From positions 124,001-188,000 of the forward strand of contig NZ_AUGU01000013.1 in assembly GCF_000422825.1 (NCBI RefSeq): a DNA stretch of 64,000 nt, read 5' to 3'. This document shows, one piece after another, positions 63,328 through 64,000 of this stretch. This DNA is from Nocardioides insulae DSM 17944. GTDB taxonomy: Bacteria; Actinomycetota; Actinomycetes; Propionibacteriales; Nocardioidaceae. The notes below the pieces were generated by a model. That model was given only the letters and a program-made list of their open reading frames with translations. It did no database searches and was not told where the DNA came from. The position numbers and the translations under genes were made by a program. How positions within the stretch are numbered: the first letter of the stretch is position 1; each line of letters opens with the position of its first letter.

Positions 63328-64000
63328 CAGTAGGTCGCGCGTCCGCCACTGGCGTCGAAGGTGAACCCGCTGGTGAAGCTGCACTCCTCACTGGTGATCC
63401 ACGCCACCAGGGCAGCGAGCTCCGAGACCTCGAGCAGTCGCTGCATGGGGATCTTGCCCTTGCTCGCGGCGATGTGTTCCTCGGTCATCTGATCGAGTAA
63501 GTCGGTGGCCGCCATCACCGGAGCGACGGCGTTCACGGTAACCCCCGTGGTGATGATCTCCTTGGCGAGCGCCTTGGTCAGACCGATGACGCCGGCCTTG
63601 GAAGCCGAGTACGGGGTGATGTTCTGCACCCCTTCCTTGCCAGCGATGGAAGCAATATTGACGATGCGACCCCAGCCACGGTCAACCAAGTGGGGCACGA
63701 CGGCGCGGCAGGTGTTGAAGACGCCGGTGAGGTTGACGTCGATGACCCGACCCCACTCCTCGGAGGAGTATTCCCAGAGGGGCTTCACGGGGCCGTTGAT
63801 GCCTGCGTTGTTGACCAAGATGTCGACCCCGCCGACCACCTCAAGCGTCTGCGTCATCGCCCGCTCGACCGAGATCGGGTCAGCCACATCCACCGCCTGG
63901 ATGTGGTCGGCCTTCCAGTCCTGATTGTCGCCGGCCGGAACAACGGGGTCGAGGTCCCAGACCACCACCCCTAGCCCGTCATGAGCGAGTCTGCGTGCGA
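63327..64000 (-). CDS. short-chain dehydrogenase/reductase (5' end beyond the window)
   Basis: At least 224 codons of a classical SDR. The visible part starts before VVVWDLDPVVP, and contains VDILVNNAGINGP, the catalytic Tyr-Lys in YSASKAGVIGL and the end GFTFDASGGRATY. The TGxxxGxG cofactor loop lies past position 64000. An internal GTG at 63968 is not the true start, because coding continues to the edge. With its two neighbours it suggests oxidation and isomerisation of a sugar or polyol. Confidence 0.85.
   Translation of the reverse strand, partial: ARRLAHDGLGVVVWDLDPVVPAGDNQDWKADHIQAVDVADPISVERAMTQTLEVVGGVDILVNNAGINGPVKPLWEYSSEEWGRVIDVNLTGVFNTCRAVVPHLVDRGWGRIVNIASIAGKEGVQNITPYSASKAGVIGLTKALAKEIITTGVTVNAVAPVMAATDLLDQMTEEHIAASKGKIPMQRLLEVSELAALVAWITSEECSFTSGFTFDASGGRATY

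Overview
This is a high-GC actinobacterial chromosome segment, most like Nocardioides and relatives (Nocardioidaceae). The clues are the strong G/C third-position bias, frequent GTG starts, an SsgA-like sporulation/division protein, mycothiol-type TIGR03086 and DUF1707 proteins, and a conserved GT4/methyltransferase cluster. Taxonomy is inferred from gene content only.

Layout. (1) 1-4.6 kb: core genes (GT-C glycosyltransferase, DUF6328, SsgA-like, class IV aminotransferase) and tRNAs Val(CAC), Gly, Cys and Val(GAC). (2) 4.54-19.58 kb: an integrative element of about 15 kb in the tRNA-Val(GAC) gene, bounded by a perfect 45-bp direct repeat. Its backbone is that of an actinomycete integrative and conjugative element (AICE): integrase, excisionase, RepSA-like initiator, FtsK-type transfer protein and small transfer-module proteins. 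Its cargo is DUF2188, DUF3800, a flavoprotein/XRE pair, a GIY-YIG/DUF4357 protein, a type I restriction-modification locus and DUF3024. The hsd locus is rearranged: the HsdM N-terminal half is joined in frame to an HsdS tail. (3) 19.6-45.2 kb: chromosome with hemerythrin, SRPBCC, a secreted GH106-like rhamnosidase, an animal-type heme peroxidase, a serine hydrolase, an AraC-DinB regulator, a PL10-like pectate lyase, a second tRNA-Gly, a methyltransferase/GT4 glycoconjugate cluster, ferredoxin-NADP reductase, small housekeeping proteins, aconitase and an ABC exporter. (4) 45.3-64 kb: an accessory catabolic region that begins in gene debris (trmA-like and ispG-like relics). It carries an XRE-TetR fusion regulator with a divergent VOC/SnoaL pair. 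A long leftward catabolic operon follows: Rieske dioxygenase alpha and beta, small protein, dihydrodiol dehydrogenase, ferredoxin, ferredoxin reductase, class II aldolase-type decarboxylase, FMN reductase, alpha/beta hydrolase, a broken acyl-CoA ligase and IclR. Next come a TauABC/SsuABC-type uptake operon, IS3 debris and a sugar/polyol-type oxidoreductase operon cut by the window end.

How the genes work together. In the catabolic region the ABC transporter probably imports an aromatic acid. The Rieske system and dehydrogenase would convert it to a dihydroxy acid, and the aldolase-family protein would decarboxylate it. Gene order matches actinobacterial phthalate (pht/pad) operons. The transporter and dioxygenase operons carry the same imperfect 25-bp palindromic motif upstream of their first genes, pointing to one regulator, most simply the IclR protein encoded at the end of the dioxygenase operon.
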